Positions 35,340 through 44,421 of a stretch of 64,000 nt of DNA are shown one piece after another; position 1 is the stretch's first letter, and every line of letters starts with the position of its first letter. The notes beneath the pieces were generated by a model. The model was not told where the DNA came from. It saw only the letters and a program-made list of their open reading frames with translations, and did no database searches. Made by a program: the position numbers and the translations under genes. Source of the DNA: Gammaproteobacteria bacterium (GTDB taxonomy: Bacteria; Pseudomonadota; Gammaproteobacteria; Pseudomonadales; Pseudohongiellaceae); contig JAQWPL010000033.1 in the NCBI GenBank assembly GCA_029245395.1, forward strand, positions 219,147 through 283,146. The letters run 5' to 3'.

Positions 35340-36239
35340 TTAGAGCAGTTTGCCTCCTCGAGCCTCAACTTTATCTTGGGTATTATTGTCAAAATCCTCT
35401 GCTGAGTGGCGTTCATGCAGCTGTTGGTCTAACGACCCTCTTGAGCGATTGACCATGCGCCCCCTTTTAACAGCATCTCTTTCTGCAATCATTTCCACCC
35501 ATCTGGCCAGGTGAGTGTAATCGTTCACAGACAGGAACTCAGTCGCCTCATAGGCACCTTGCATGACTCCACCATACCAGGGCCAAATGGCAATGTCGGC
35601 GATGGTGTATTCATTGCCTGCTATGTATTGATGATCTTGCAAATGAGTATTGAGAACATCTAACTGACGCTTGGTTTCCATGGTGAATCGATCGATGGAA
35701 TATTCCATTTTAAAAGGCGCATAGGCGTAATAATGGCCAAAGCCACCGCCCAGGAAAGGCCCTGCACCCATTTGCCACATCAGCCAGTTCATGGTTTCTG
35801 CCCGCTTATAGTGTTCAGCAGGTAAAAACGCATCAAATTTCTCTGCCAGATAAAACAACATGGAGCCACTCTCAAAAAGTGGCGTTACAGGTTTTGTAGA
35901 GTAATCCATCATGGCAGGAATTTTTGAATTGGGGTTGATCGCGACAAAACCGGAACCAAACTGATCACCTTTGCCGATATCTATTTTCCATGCATCATAT
36001 TCCGCCCCGGCATGATCAAGTTCCAGCAATTCTTCCAGCATGATAGTCACCTTGACCCCATTGGGCGTACCCAGTGAATACAACTGCAGGGGATGCTCAC
36101 CTACTGGGAGTTCTTTGTCATGGGTTGCTCCGGAAATAGGCCGGTTGATACTGGCCCATTCCCCGCCGTTCTCCTTATCCCATGTCCAAATTTTTGGTGG
36201 CTCGTAGTCTGCGGGCTGATTCTGTAGTTTATTACTCAT
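35340..36239 (-). CDS. yghU: Glutathione-dependent disulfide-bond oxidoreductase
   Basis: A nu-class glutathione transferase-like enzyme that uses two glutathiones as disulfide reductase. The 299 residues have the long YghU N-terminal extension (PPKIWTWDKENGGEWASINRPISGATHDKELP) before the thioredoxin fold (LQLYSLGTPNGVKVTIMLEE), the SKIPAM cis-proline region, ESGSMLFYLAEKF, and the helical domain. It lies upstream of the Rieske gene on the same strand, 119 bp apart. Confidence 0.92.
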   Translation of the reverse strand: MSNKLQNQPADYEPPKIWTWDKENGGEWASINRPISGATHDKELPVGEHPLQLYSLGTPNGVKVTIMLEELLELDHAGAEYDAWKIDIGKGDQFGSGFVAINPNSKIPAMMDYSTKPVTPLFESGSMLFYLAEKFDAFLPAEHYKRAETMNWLMWQMGAGPFLGGGFGHYYAYAPFKMEYSIDRFTMETKRQLDVLNTHLQDHQYIAGNEYTIADIAIWPWYGGVMQGAYEATEFLSVNDYTHLARWVEMIAERDAVKRGRMVNRSRGSLDQQLHERHSAEDFDNNTQDKVEARGGKLL

Positions 36240-36280
36240 GGTAGAAATGGTTTACCTCGGCAGAAAATTAATTTAGTGGT

Positions 36281-38449
36281 TCAGGATTCACTGACGACAA
36301 ACAGGGAGTCCCGTGTAAATGCATCACGACGGTATGGTGGAAGCGAATCCAGTATGCCTTTGCCATAAAACTTTTTCAGTAGTCGTTCATCCAGAATTGT
36401 GATGGTGCCGGTGTCAGATTCTGTTCGTAGCAGTCGACCGGAGGCCTGGATAAGTTTCATTGAGGCTTCCGGAACTGAAATTTCCTGAAAGGGGTTCTTA
36501 CCCTGTCCCTTGATCCATTCACCCAGCGTTGCTTCTACCGGGTCATTGGGTACTGCAAACGGTATCTTGGCGATGATGACGTGTGTGCAATAATCACCAG
36601 GCAAGTCGATCCCCTCCGTCATGCTGGCCAAACCAAAAATGATACTGGTCTGCCCCTTGTCCACGCGTTCCTTGTGCAAGCGAATCAATTCCTGTTTGGA
36701 ATGTTCATCCTGGGACAGGATTTTAAATTGCATGGTCTCGTCCAGCCCCTGCTGTACCAATTGCATCTGGCGTCGGGAGGAAAAAAGCACCAGGGCACCT
36801 TTGCCCTCTTCTATCAATTCTGGAAGTAATTCAACAATAGCCTGCGTATGCCCATCATTGTCAGAGGGATCAAAGCCCTCGATCGGAATTCTTAAACTGG
36901 CCTTGTTATAAAAATCAAAGGGGCTTGGGATGCATCGATACACTGTATTTTCATGCAGTCCAGAACGCATAGTAAGAAAATCAAAATTACCTAGTGCCGT
37001 TAAAGTGGCTGATGTAAGTACAGCGGCGAAACATTCATTCCACAAATAATCCGTCAAGGCATCAGCTGCCAACACAGGACTGGAGGACAGGGTGATTTCC
37101 ATTTCGTTGCCAAGTGGCTTGTACGTTATCCAACGTGCATTGGGCGCATAATCACCATGGTCTTCGATAGAAAAGGCCCTCCAAAGTGCTATAGAGCCTT
37201 CGGCCCGCGTAACCATAATGCCTACCACCGGAAACCAGTTTTCTGCCGTTTGGCGATCAATGTCGCCCGACTCATTTTCCATGAAATCCTTAAGGCGATC
37301 AGAGATTTTTCGAAGGCGCTCTTCAAGCTCCCTAAATTCCAGCAAAATAGTGTGGCTGACTTCTCGCATGGCATCCGGCAGAATTCCCTGATCAAATCGA
37401 AACTGAGTAATATCACCAGCGGCATTGGCTGCCTCCGACCTGTCGGTAAATTCCTGGAATATTGGCAGATGCTCTTGCAGGACCGCTCGCGTCTGCTCTG
37501 CTGCCACTCTGGCTTTTTCCAGTTGTACTTTAAGTTCTCCATCCTTGCCAAGCTCTGCAGTCATGCCTTTATAGATAGTAGTCATGCGGTCCAACCAGGT
37601 CAGCGTTCCCCGCAAGCGAATATAATGCGAAAAATGATTTACCCCTTTCAATGGCAAGTGATGGGCCTCATCAAAAATATAAATACAATCTTCCGGTGGA
37701 GGTAGAATGACACCACCACCCAGACTTAAATCCGCTAGTACCAGGTCGTGATTGGCTACTATGCAGTCGGCTTTCTGCATATTATTACGGCTTTTAAAAA
37801 AACAACAGTTACTGTAATTGGAACAGCGGTTGCCTGAGCACTGCCCTTTCTCCACGGCTACATTGCGCCATTGTGTGTCATCGAGCACTGTGGGCCAATC
37901 ATCACGATCGCCTTTCCACTTACTGTCAATCAGAGCGTCCAGCATATCCTGGTAAAGTACTCTGTCGGCTTCTGTTGGATCTTCAAGCTCAAGCCCATAC
38001 AAATCGAGCATGGCGTCCTGGCTACTGCTGGATTTGAGTACATTGTCGAGTTTCGAAAGACACAGATAACGCCCCCTGCCCTTGGCCAGTGAATAGGAAA
38101 ACTGCATTTCACTGTGCTGCAACAGATCGGGTATATCCTTATTCATGACCTGCTCCTGAAGGGCAACCGTTGCCGTAGCAAGGATAACTTTCTTTTCCAT
38201 GGCTTTTGCCAGAGGGATGACTGACAAGAGGTAGGCAATTGTTTTACCGATACCAGTTCCCGCTTCGACAACACACAATGGCGGGTAGGGAGAAATACGC
38301 TTGCCTTCTTCGTCAATCTCCACACTACTAAGGCAATTGGCAATTTCAGCAATCATCTTTTTTTGGCCAGGGCGGTTTTGCAGGTTCTTGTTTTTGACCA
38401 GCGTGGAATAATTCTGCTGAATTGTTTTTTTGAGGTCGTTAGAAAGCAT
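36281..38449 (-). CDS. dinG: ATP-dependent DNA helicase DinG
   Basis: Iron-sulfur XPD-like 5'-3' helicase that resolves R-loops and other structures. Walker A VEAGTGIGKT, the DEAH box FDEAHH and the late ASGRLLRTE motif are present. The cluster ligands appear in CSGNRCSNYSNCCFFKSRNN, here with an extra cysteine beside the fourth. At 722 residues it is of ordinary DinG size. Confidence 0.94.
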   Translation of the reverse strand: MLSNDLKKTIQQNYSTLVKNKNLQNRPGQKKMIAEIANCLSSVEIDEEGKRISPYPPLCVVEAGTGIGKTIAYLLSVIPLAKAMEKKVILATATVALQEQVMNKDIPDLLQHSEMQFSYSLAKGRGRYLCLSKLDNVLKSSSSQDAMLDLYGLELEDPTEADRVLYQDMLDALIDSKWKGDRDDWPTVLDDTQWRNVAVEKGQCSGNRCSNYSNCCFFKSRNNMQKADCIVANHDLVLADLSLGGGVILPPPEDCIYIFDEAHHLPLKGVNHFSHYIRLRGTLTWLDRMTTIYKGMTAELGKDGELKVQLEKARVAAEQTRAVLQEHLPIFQEFTDRSEAANAAGDITQFRFDQGILPDAMREVSHTILLEFRELEERLRKISDRLKDFMENESGDIDRQTAENWFPVVGIMVTRAEGSIALWRAFSIEDHGDYAPNARWITYKPLGNEMEITLSSSPVLAADALTDYLWNECFAAVLTSATLTALGNFDFLTMRSGLHENTVYRCIPSPFDFYNKASLRIPIEGFDPSDNDGHTQAIVELLPELIEEGKGALVLFSSRRQMQLVQQGLDETMQFKILSQDEHSKQELIRLHKERVDKGQTSIIFGLASMTEGIDLPGDYCTHVIIAKIPFAVPNDPVEATLGEWIKGQGKNPFQEISVPEASMKLIQASGRLLRTESDTGTITILDERLLKKFYGKGILDSLPPYRRDAFTRDSLFVVSES

Positions 38450-38525
38450 TGCCGGTTAATCGCCGAAACCAGTGAGGCAGGATTTATTCACTATAGTGCA
38501 TGCCCTGGAGTTTTGCCAAAACAGT

Positions 38526-39689
38526 TCAAGTCGCGCCGATTTCAGACTTTCTGATGACAGGATTGGCATACATATTCAGTACATAGGGTTGCAGTGCTTT
38601 TGGCATTTTACCCAGACGGGATTTAATAACGCGCCGCTTGCTGTTGAATTCAGCAAGTGAAATTTGCAGCAACTCCGGGACTGTACTGAAATCCATGAAG
38701 TCGTCTTGCACCAATTCCATGGCGGCATAGTTAACTGCATGCAATTTATAATTCCTGATTATCTGTTTATCAATTTCCCTGGCAACACCTTCGGCGGTGA
38801 CCGCATCACTGAACTGAATTTTTTCACCGTAAGCGACATGTACGTCTCCTTTGTCGCCAATCATCCCTGCAAGAATACTGCGTACATCAGAGTTTTCGTC
38901 TTTTTCAAATTTGCCTGTTGTGTCTATGGTATGGAGTTCTTCAGCTTTGGCACGATCACAGGGATCAAATTCGTAGGAAATAGTTACTGGCACGATATTC
39001 AGTGAGGTGATGGATTCTTGTAAAGTCAGCTTCAAGGTGGACTCCCTGTCAGCCATGTGTAACATTTTTATTATCGCTGATTCTGTTTTATCGATACCGT
39101 CCTTGGCGCGCCCTTCCCGCTGCGCAATCCAGACATTTTCACCGTTTTTGAGGCAGTGATGTATGTATGCAGACAGCTGTTTACTTGCCTTGAGCAGGTC
39201 ACGGCCCTTGACTGAGCGTTTTACGATAAAGCTCTTGTTCAGCTTCATCAGGTCTGTCAGAAAAAGTCTTTGCAGGAGATTATCACCAATGGCGATTTGC
39301 AGGGTTTCGAGCCCGTGGTGATAGATCATGTAATTGCACAAAGCCGGGTCCATTGTGATATCCCGGTGATTGCTCATAAACAGATAAGGTTCTGTTGTAT
39401 CGAGAGACTCCAACCCTTCGGATGTCAAACTGGTGGTTGTACTTTCAATCAACGCGTCCAGGTACTTTTCAATAATTTTCTGCACATCATGAATAGTCTG
39501 CACATGTGCGATTTCTTCACTCAGAATTGCATGGGCTTTCTTTGTCACCCAGCCTGGGAAAAATGTATACAGAAGTGGGTGCCTGAACTTAGCAAGGGCA
39601 CTCGATAAGTCATTATCCTGAAGTAACCGGTCCACAACTGGCCTAACCTCATCATCGCGGTAAGGCCTGATGTCCTCAAATTCATCCAT
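38526..39689 (-). CDS. PlsC-type acyltransferase family protein
   Basis: A 387-residue soluble or peripheral protein with the glycerolipid acyltransferase block: motif I in MSNHRDITMDP (NHR-x4-D spacing, as N-H-R-D-I-T-M-D), and a later REGRAKDG. It resembles the family annotated as 1-acylglycerol-3-phosphate acyltransferase in Pseudomonas and marine relatives, though without clear membrane helices. The substrate is unproven. dinG follows 76 bp downstream. Confidence 0.8.
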   Translation of the reverse strand: MDEFEDIRPYRDDEVRPVVDRLLQDNDLSSALAKFRHPLLYTFFPGWVTKKAHAILSEEIAHVQTIHDVQKIIEKYLDALIESTTTSLTSEGLESLDTTEPYLFMSNHRDITMDPALCNYMIYHHGLETLQIAIGDNLLQRLFLTDLMKLNKSFIVKRSVKGRDLLKASKQLSAYIHHCLKNGENVWIAQREGRAKDGIDKTESAIIKMLHMADRESTLKLTLQESITSLNIVPVTISYEFDPCDRAKAEELHTIDTTGKFEKDENSDVRSILAGMIGDKGDVHVAYGEKIQFSDAVTAEGVAREIDKQIIRNYKLHAVNYAAMELVQDDFMDFSTVPELLQISLAEFNSKRRVIKSRLGKMPKALQPYVLNMYANPVIRKSEIGAT

Positions 39690-39774
39690 AGAAAGCTATT
39701 TGTTCAGATTTGTTGTTTAAAAATTGATTTTAAAGGTTTAGGGGGCGAATTGGAAAAGAGAATACAAACCCTGA

Positions 39775-41001
39775 CTAAAACTGGTTAGCTAGTTGAATCA
39801 TCAACAAGTAGCCAAACACCACCAGACTAACACCTAGCATGGACTTTCCCAACCAGGTATTCGCATGGGCATGCAGCCATTCCCTGTTATTGTTGAGATA
39901 CAAAAGCAATGCAGCTAGCAAAGGCATGAAAATGGCCCCGGTAACTGCATAGATGATCACAATCCAAACTGGTCGTTCGAGCAAGAGCAGGCTCATGGGA
40001 AGCACGGCCAGATAAACCAGATATCCACGGTAGGCAGGTGTGCGTGAAATGCTTCCTGCTTTTTCTATAACATAATTTTGTTGCTTGAAATGGTAGACAA
40101 AATTTGCAAACAAAAAAGGTACGCCATGCCAGACCCCGATCATGGAACTAAACACAGCACCCCAGAAACCGAACAGGAATACCCACTTACCGGTTTCACC
40201 CATTACCGGTACCAGTTGATCCGCTACGGCAAGTGCCATGTTATTTCCCGACACTATCTCGGGTTGAACACCTGCTGAAATAATAATTATAGCCAGACCA
40301 AACAGAGCAGTAAGTCCATAGGCCACCGCCAGGTCGATGCGCATAGTGGGAATCATCTCCTTACCTTTCCAACCTGCTTCGCGCATCCAATAGCCGTAAG
40401 ACATGATGGTAATACTGCCCCCGACGCCACCGATCACACCCAGCACATACACCATACCGAGGTCAGGCACTTCTGGAATGAACATGCCGGCAGCGATTTC
40501 AGACAGGCCAGGCATGACCCGGATGGCGCAGTACAAAACGGTGACGAACATCAGGCCGATAAAAAATTTCATGACGGCTTCCAGTGCCTTGTACACACCA
40601 AACCAGACTATCACCAGTGCAGCAAGAGCATGGATAACACCCCACCAACCCACTGATATTCCAGGAAAAAAGGCATAAGCGGCTAAGCCACAGGCCGACA
40701 TCATGGCGGCAGCAACCATGAAGGTCCACAGAAACAGATACACCAGAAAATACCAACTAAATGCGCGGGGCAACCGGTCAATCCAACCTTCCAGCAAGGT
40801 GGTATTCGTTGCCAGTTGCCAGCGGCCAATACCTTCTGTCAAAACAAATTTCAGCACGCCTCCAAAAATAACTGCCCATAACAAGGTGGTGCCAAACTGA
40901 GCACCGGCTGCCGATGCAGCAACGATGTCGCCAGCACCAAGACCAGTCGCCGCAACAATGATGCCGGGACCAGTTAATTTAAACAGGTTAAAACGTGACA
41001 A
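39775..41001 (-). CDS. Divergent Nramp-family transporter
   Basis: An eleven-helix membrane protein of the Nramp superfamily (GPGIIVAATGLGAGDIVAASAAGAQFG in helix 1). The canonical metal-binding motifs are not there: helix 1 has GAGD in place of DPGN, and helix 6 lacks MPHN (the region reads GVGGSITIMSYGYWMREAG). Nramp proteins with the DPGN motif carry Mn or Fe, while lineages without it have other substrates or Mg. Function therefore should not be written simply as Mn/Fe import. Confidence 0.8.
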   Translation of the reverse strand: MSRFNLFKLTGPGIIVAATGLGAGDIVAASAAGAQFGTTLLWAVIFGGVLKFVLTEGIGRWQLATNTTLLEGWIDRLPRAFSWYFLVYLFLWTFMVAAAMMSACGLAAYAFFPGISVGWWGVIHALAALVIVWFGVYKALEAVMKFFIGLMFVTVLYCAIRVMPGLSEIAAGMFIPEVPDLGMVYVLGVIGGVGGSITIMSYGYWMREAGWKGKEMIPTMRIDLAVAYGLTALFGLAIIIISAGVQPEIVSGNNMALAVADQLVPVMGETGKWVFLFGFWGAVFSSMIGVWHGVPFLFANFVYHFKQQNYVIEKAGSISRTPAYRGYLVYLAVLPMSLLLLERPVWIVIIYAVTGAIFMPLLAALLLYLNNNREWLHAHANTWLGKSMLGVSLVVFGYLLMIQLANQF

Positions 41002-41033
41002 GGGTCATCCTTTTTTAATTATTCACTATGTAT

Positions 41034-42524
41034 TCAGGTCGCGATATTCATTTTTTGGCACAATCTTTGTGCATAACTATGAAGGCATTCCAGCAATTCT
41101 TTTTCCTCGGGCTTCTCAATTGCCAATGCCTCCAGACGTGCGAAATAATCGACTGCCGTTAACCCTACGCCATTGGGATTGATTGTTATCTGCTCTGTGC
41201 ACCACGCCTGCCAGCGCACAGACTCTTCCGAATTGAGCGACTCAGGATAATTACGTGCGCGATAGCGAAATAACATCTCAGGCAACCGTTTGTCCTGAAA
41301 AGGCATATCCAGGTCGGCCAGGTTTTCGGCAGGCATGCGTTTAATGTTTTCCATGCTAACTCTGTCCTGATCATTAAAGAAACCACCACTGTAGAGCATA
41401 TGGTCAGGATCTGGCAGTGACTCCATATTCTGATCTGCAAATACCAACCTGAGTTTTTCCATCGCTGCATTATTATTAGCGAGCAGTTTTTCCCTATTGG
41501 TTGCACACCCTTCCAGGTCGATGGCATAACGGGAGACAGTTTCTTCATCCAGTACTGACATCGGAGCCAGTGCAGGGCATTTATTAATATGCACGGTTTT
41601 TAGAGCTACCCGTTCCACGCCCTCTTCCAAATCATCATTACGTGAAAAAACACGCCGCTTGATTTCTTCTGCATACAGGTCAAGCCAAATTTGTGGATCC
41701 TGATTGAGATCAACCACAATTACGCCATTTTGGTTAACTGGATGCATAAGCAGCGGCATGACAATAGCAAGACAGCCGCGGGTAGCAGAGAACATGCCTG
41801 ATGCGTGCAAGAGCATGTCACGGTTGCGTAAATCCAGCAAAGGTTTCACTTTGTTTTTAGTGCGCAGCTGGTACAGCCAGTCATACAGCTTTGGCTGCGC
41901 CTGTTTAATACACTTCGCCATTTCGATGGTGGCAACGACATCCACCAAGGCGTCATGAGCGCCTTTGTGCTCAATGTTATTTGCTGCTGTTAAATCTTCC
42001 AGTCTGAAGCTGGGGCGGCCATCGTCTTTTTGCGGCCATTGGACGCCCTCCGGCCTCAAGGCATGGGTCATACGCACCAGATCAATGATGTCCCAGCGGG
42101 AATTACCATTTTTCCACTCCCGCTCATAGGGATCATAAAAATTTCGGTACAACATGTGACGGGTCACTTCGTCATCAAAACGGATGCTGTTGTAGCCACT
42201 GACACAGGTATTTGGCTGCATGAACTGCTCGGCAATGCGAGCACTGAACTCAGTCTCTGTTAGGCCTTTTTCAAGCGCCGTTTCCGGGCAGATGCCAGTG
42301 ACCAGACAAGCTTCCGGATGAGGCAGGTAATCCGGGGTGGGTTTACAATAAAAAGACACTGGATCATCGATAATGTTCAGGTCTTCATCGGTACGAATTC
42401 CGGCAAACTGGCAAGGACGGTCCTTGCGTGGCTGTGCCCCCCAGGTTTCATAATCATGCCAGAAAATAGATTTATGACTGCTCAATCTTGCTTTACTCAG
42501 ATTTCGTCGAATAGGGACTAGCAT
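41034..42524 (-). CDS. sbcB: Exodeoxyribonuclease I
   Basis: Processive 3'-5' single-strand exonuclease used in repair and recombination. The DEDDh residues start with D24 and E26 (FWHDYETWGA), then FDDEVTRHM and HKGAHDALVDV. The SH3-like and C-terminal helical domains follow; at 496 residues the family length is met. Divergent from the DUF4159 gene. Confidence 0.94.
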   Translation of the reverse strand: MLVPIRRNLSKARLSSHKSIFWHDYETWGAQPRKDRPCQFAGIRTDEDLNIIDDPVSFYCKPTPDYLPHPEACLVTGICPETALEKGLTETEFSARIAEQFMQPNTCVSGYNSIRFDDEVTRHMLYRNFYDPYEREWKNGNSRWDIIDLVRMTHALRPEGVQWPQKDDGRPSFRLEDLTAANNIEHKGAHDALVDVVATIEMAKCIKQAQPKLYDWLYQLRTKNKVKPLLDLRNRDMLLHASGMFSATRGCLAIVMPLLMHPVNQNGVIVVDLNQDPQIWLDLYAEEIKRRVFSRNDDLEEGVERVALKTVHINKCPALAPMSVLDEETVSRYAIDLEGCATNREKLLANNNAAMEKLRLVFADQNMESLPDPDHMLYSGGFFNDQDRVSMENIKRMPAENLADLDMPFQDKRLPEMLFRYRARNYPESLNSEESVRWQAWCTEQITINPNGVGLTAVDYFARLEALAIEKPEEKELLECLHSYAQRLCQKMNIAT

Positions 42525-42750
42525 CCCATAAACCTCATGGCTTGATAAGCAGAAATTGAATCTGCATCATTCTTGTCGAATTTCCGGAATAGCCCAAAAC
42601 CAGGTCATAACTGGTAATACTCTGATCAAGAGGATTAGACACGTACAGTTTTCTTGTCTGTATCAACTACATTTTCACCTTTTGCATAGCCTAAGCGTTA
42701 TTCCTCGTAGAGCTATCCGGGCTGCACTGATCAACCAAAGCATTACAATT
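42525..42750. other. Divergent sbcB/DUF4159 interval, no gene
   Basis: No credible coding frame on either strand. It presumably holds both promoters, but I could not pick clear hexamers. Its right end merges into the heptamer repeat. Confidence 0.4.
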
Positions 42751-42806
42751 CTTTTATCTTTTATCTTTTATCTTTTGTCTTTTAACTTTTAACTTTCAAC
42801 TTTCAA
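42751..42806 (+). repeat. Eight tandem heptanucleotides before the DUF4159 gene
   Basis: Units in order: CTTTTAT three times, CTTTTGT, CTTTTAA twice, CTTTCAA twice, exactly 56 bp. They end 22 nt before the ATG at 42829. Neighbouring copies are more alike than distant ones, as expected of slippage growth. Confidence 0.95.
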
Positions 42807-42828
42807 CGTGTCGCTGTATTTTATAGGG

Positions 42829-43566
42829 ATGAAACAGTTCATTTTATTCTTGCTACTCACAGTTCTCACCACAAACCTGGCTTACTCCCAGTTTGGTCGG
42901 GGTGGCAGAGGCTGGCGTATTGAGCAAAACGAGCCGCCGGTGAGAGAATTCACCGCCGCGCGCTGGCATTTCGGCACCAATGGCAGCATAGGAAACATGG
43001 GCTGGTCACATAACTATCCCGACTCTGACATCAACCTCAACGAGTTCCTGGAACGCGCGACACTAATCAGCATGGAGATCGACTCCTACCGCATTATTGA
43101 ATTGGGTGAGCCGGATGTTTTCGACTACCCCTTTGCTTATGTATCCGAGCCTGGAGAAATGGAGCTCACAGACAAGGAAGTGATCAACCTGCGTGAATTT
43201 GTATCACGGGGAGGTTTCATCCTCATGGATGACTTTGATGGTCCCTGGCAATGGTCTCAGATGCGCTCCCAGGTCAAACGCGCCTTTCCGGAATACGACT
43301 TCATTCCAGTACCTCTGGATCATGAAGTGTTTCGCGTGCACACGTCACTAGACAACCTTGCCGCGATGGCAGATTCCGTACCGGGAGGAGAAATCACCTA
43401 CTACGGCATATTTGACAGGAACGGGCGGCTGGGCATTCTGGCCGGCCACAATAATGATCTGGCCAATTTCTGGGACTGGTACTCTGATGGCAGGATGCCT
43501 TTGAAACCCTCAACGGATGCGTTTCGATTAGGCACTAATGCAGTGATTTATTCGTTTACGCACTGA
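42829..43566 (+). CDS. DUF4159 exported protein
   Basis: Signal peptide MKQFILFLLLTVLTTNLAYSQ, then a DUF4159 domain: FTAARWHFGTNG, NEFLERATLI, PFAYVSEPGEMELTDKEVINLREFVSRGGFILMDDFDG and a C-terminal GTNAVIYSFTH. The domain has a flavodoxin-like glutamine-amidotransferase-type fold and is of unknown role. A GTG at 42808 is also open, but the first seven residues precede a perfect signal peptide, so the ATG is preferred (245 residues). Both sides are marked by heptamer repeats. Confidence 0.8.
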   Translation: MKQFILFLLLTVLTTNLAYSQFGRGGRGWRIEQNEPPVREFTAARWHFGTNGSIGNMGWSHNYPDSDINLNEFLERATLISMEIDSYRIIELGEPDVFDYPFAYVSEPGEMELTDKEVINLREFVSRGGFILMDDFDGPWQWSQMRSQVKRAFPEYDFIPVPLDHEVFRVHTSLDNLAAMADSVPGGEITYYGIFDRNGRLGILAGHNNDLANFWDWYSDGRMPLKPSTDAFRLGTNAVIYSFTH

Positions 43567-43568
43567 CC

Positions 43569-43596
43569 AAGACAAGAGACTAGAGACAAGATAATG
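43569..43596 (+). repeat. Heptanucleotide series after the DUF4159 gene
   Basis: AAGACAA, GAGACTA, GAGACAA, GATAATG, starting just 2 nt after the stop. Its reverse complement (TTGTCTC, TAGTCTC, TTGTCTT) belongs to the same family as the other heptamer sites. Confidence 0.7.
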
Positions 43597-44047
43597 ATGA
43601 ATTTCATTAATTTGTTGTCAATCAGAAAGTCACCTCAAGTAAAAATAAAGCCCCTGAACAACGACTGCAAAATGGACAGCCCTGTATCTTGTACACGAGC
43701 TTTCGGTGGTTTGGATGCTATGTACTCGGGAATTGTTATTGGTTTTTTCGCCATGACTACTTTTCCAATAGCACTACAATTATTGAAAGCTTATCCCCAC
43801 TTGGTATCTGGGACTAGTCCAGTACCAACACCCAGACCACGCCACCGTACGCCCCTACCCATCTATTTACCATTTGATGAATTTATCTGTTTCCAAATGT
43901 GCCAATTCGAGTTCCTCTTTTCCACATTAGCAGGGCAAGCCAGACAACAAATATCCGGCACTCAACCGACAGACCAATATGAAATCTAATACGGGCAGTA
44001 CGGCCAAAAATATTTCGGGGTTTGATGGTACCAACGTGAAGTTCACG
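43597..44047. other. Interval without a convincing gene
   Basis: A 131-codon frame (43594-43989) exists on the plus strand but has no ribosome site, no family resemblance, a composition unlike its neighbours, and lies over a Pro/Thr/Arg-rich stretch. I treat it as non-coding or decayed. Nothing else was seen. Confidence 0.45.
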
Positions 44048-44386
44048 TTAAGATAAAACTATGTGCCGCCGAAGAATGGATGATGGCCTTAGAATATAAT
44101 TTCTTCCTGCTACTTCAAGTTCAAAAAAAATCTGCAACGCCGTTTTTTTGTTTGCACTGATCAGAATTTTTCCATTCCGTTCCAACTGGAATTTACCTTT
44201 CAGCACGCTCTGTTCATAAAATTCATGACCTGAAAGCTTAACTGTAAATTCATTGCCATGGACTTTCAGTAATCCACTGTCAGCCCACTCATCAATGATC
44301 AGGGAGCCAACTGGCTTTACGCCTTCATTGATCTGAAATTGCCAGGTTCCTGAAGATTGGGGGACAGCTTCCATGCTTGTTTTCAT
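44048..44386 (-). CDS. Hypothetical protein downstream of the PQQ dehydrogenase
   Basis: I do not recognise this 112-residue protein. It looks like a small beta-rich domain (GTWQFQINEGVKPVGSLIIDEW ... GHEFYEQSVLKGKFQLERNGKILISA), without a signal peptide or membrane helix. It is the next gene after the PQQ alcohol dehydrogenase, 35 nt downstream on the same strand, so probably cotranscribed. Confidence 0.6.
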   Translation of the reverse strand: MKTSMEAVPQSSGTWQFQINEGVKPVGSLIIDEWADSGLLKVHGNEFTVKLSGHEFYEQSVLKGKFQLERNGKILISANKKTALQIFFELEVAGRNYILRPSSILRRHIVLS

Positions 44387-44421
44387 GCCTCATTCCCCGT
44401 TGGGATCAAATCCCATTGCTG

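Noticed and set aside
43594..43989. 131-codon plus-strand reading frame as a gene
   Set aside because: No ribosome site, no family resemblance, odd composition, and it begins inside the heptamer repeat.
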